Of a stretch of DNA of 36,308 bases, positions 36,079 through 36,308 are shown one piece after another. Position 1 is the first letter of the stretch. Each line of letters starts with the position of its first letter. The notes beneath the pieces are model-generated. The model was not told where the DNA came from, made no database searches, and saw nothing but the letters and a program-made list of their open reading frames with translations. Source of the DNA: Mucilaginibacter sp. (GTDB lineage Bacteria > Bacteroidota > Bacteroidia > Sphingobacteriales > Sphingobacteriaceae); assembly GCA_028287925.1 (NCBI GenBank), contig JAQBOS010000323.1:1-36308 (forward strand), given 5' to 3'. A program made the position numbers and the translations under genes.

Positions 36079-36220
36079 GAATCAGGAATTAAGAGCCAGG
36101 AATCAAGATAAAAAAAAGATAAATTCCCTTTAATAAGCTAAAAGGCGAGAGATAAAAGACGAAGTATATTTTTTCGTTAAAACCTTTCGCCTTTTAGCTT
36201 TTACCTTTCACCTTTTTACT
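36079..36220. repeat. Purine-rich repeat followed by a hairpin
   Basis: AATCAGGAATTAAGAGCCAGGAATCAAGATAAAAAAA, then AAGCTAAAAGGCG (36135-36147) / CGCCTTTTAGCTT (36188-36200) perfect 13-bp arms. Confidence 0.75.
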
Positions 36221-36236
36221 TATTTTTAGCGCCTGA

Positions 36237-36308
36237 ATGGAAGCTAAAAATAATAAGAAAACCATCTGGGCATGGTGCATGTTCGATTGGGCCAATCAAT
36301 CATACAAT
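36237..36308 (+). CDS. MFS transporter, UMF1/Atg22-like, N-terminus (truncated by window edge)
   Basis: MEAKNNKKTIWAWCMFDWANQSYN; W-x-x-FDWANxxY start is characteristic of the family. Confidence 0.75.
   Translation, partial: MEAKNNKKTIWAWCMFDWANQSYN

Overview
The window looks like a chromosomal segment from a Bacteroidota (Sphingobacteriaceae-like) genome. This rests on TAnnTTTG promoter boxes, protein families and gene orders, not on a database search. Recognisable blocks in order: partial membrane protein (-); secreted beta-propeller/SdiA-regulated-like lipoprotein (-); secreted protein ending in a Hint (hedgehog/intein) domain (-); Tat-signal PLP aminotransferase plus Tat-signal flavin amine oxidase (-); M61 metallopeptidase with PDZ (+); a 38-aa membrane microprotein; an 865-aa outer-membrane barrel protein carrying an internal HipA/FAM20/CotH-like kinase-fold signature; a large GAF protein and a PAP2 phosphatase (-); an HD-phosphohydrolase fused to a Pycsar-effector-like two-TM module (PycTM/DUF5706-like), start/stop overlapping with polyphosphate kinase 1 (+); FGGY kinase plus RhaI-type isomerase (-); tiny membrane ORFs; the full moxR-DUF58-BatA-E operon (+); a DyP-type peroxidase with an unknown partner (-) and a divergent 108-aa protein; a TetR-MFS efflux pair with two copies of a palindromic operator; a DltE-like SDR; and the start of an Atg22/UMF1-like MFS gene. 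The most interesting signals are (i) the HD-PycTM + ppk1 operon without a recognisable cyclase, (ii) the kinase-like domain fused to an outer-membrane barrel, and (iii) at least ten intergenic spacers built either from large imperfect hairpins or from purine-rich degenerate short repeats just after stop codons.
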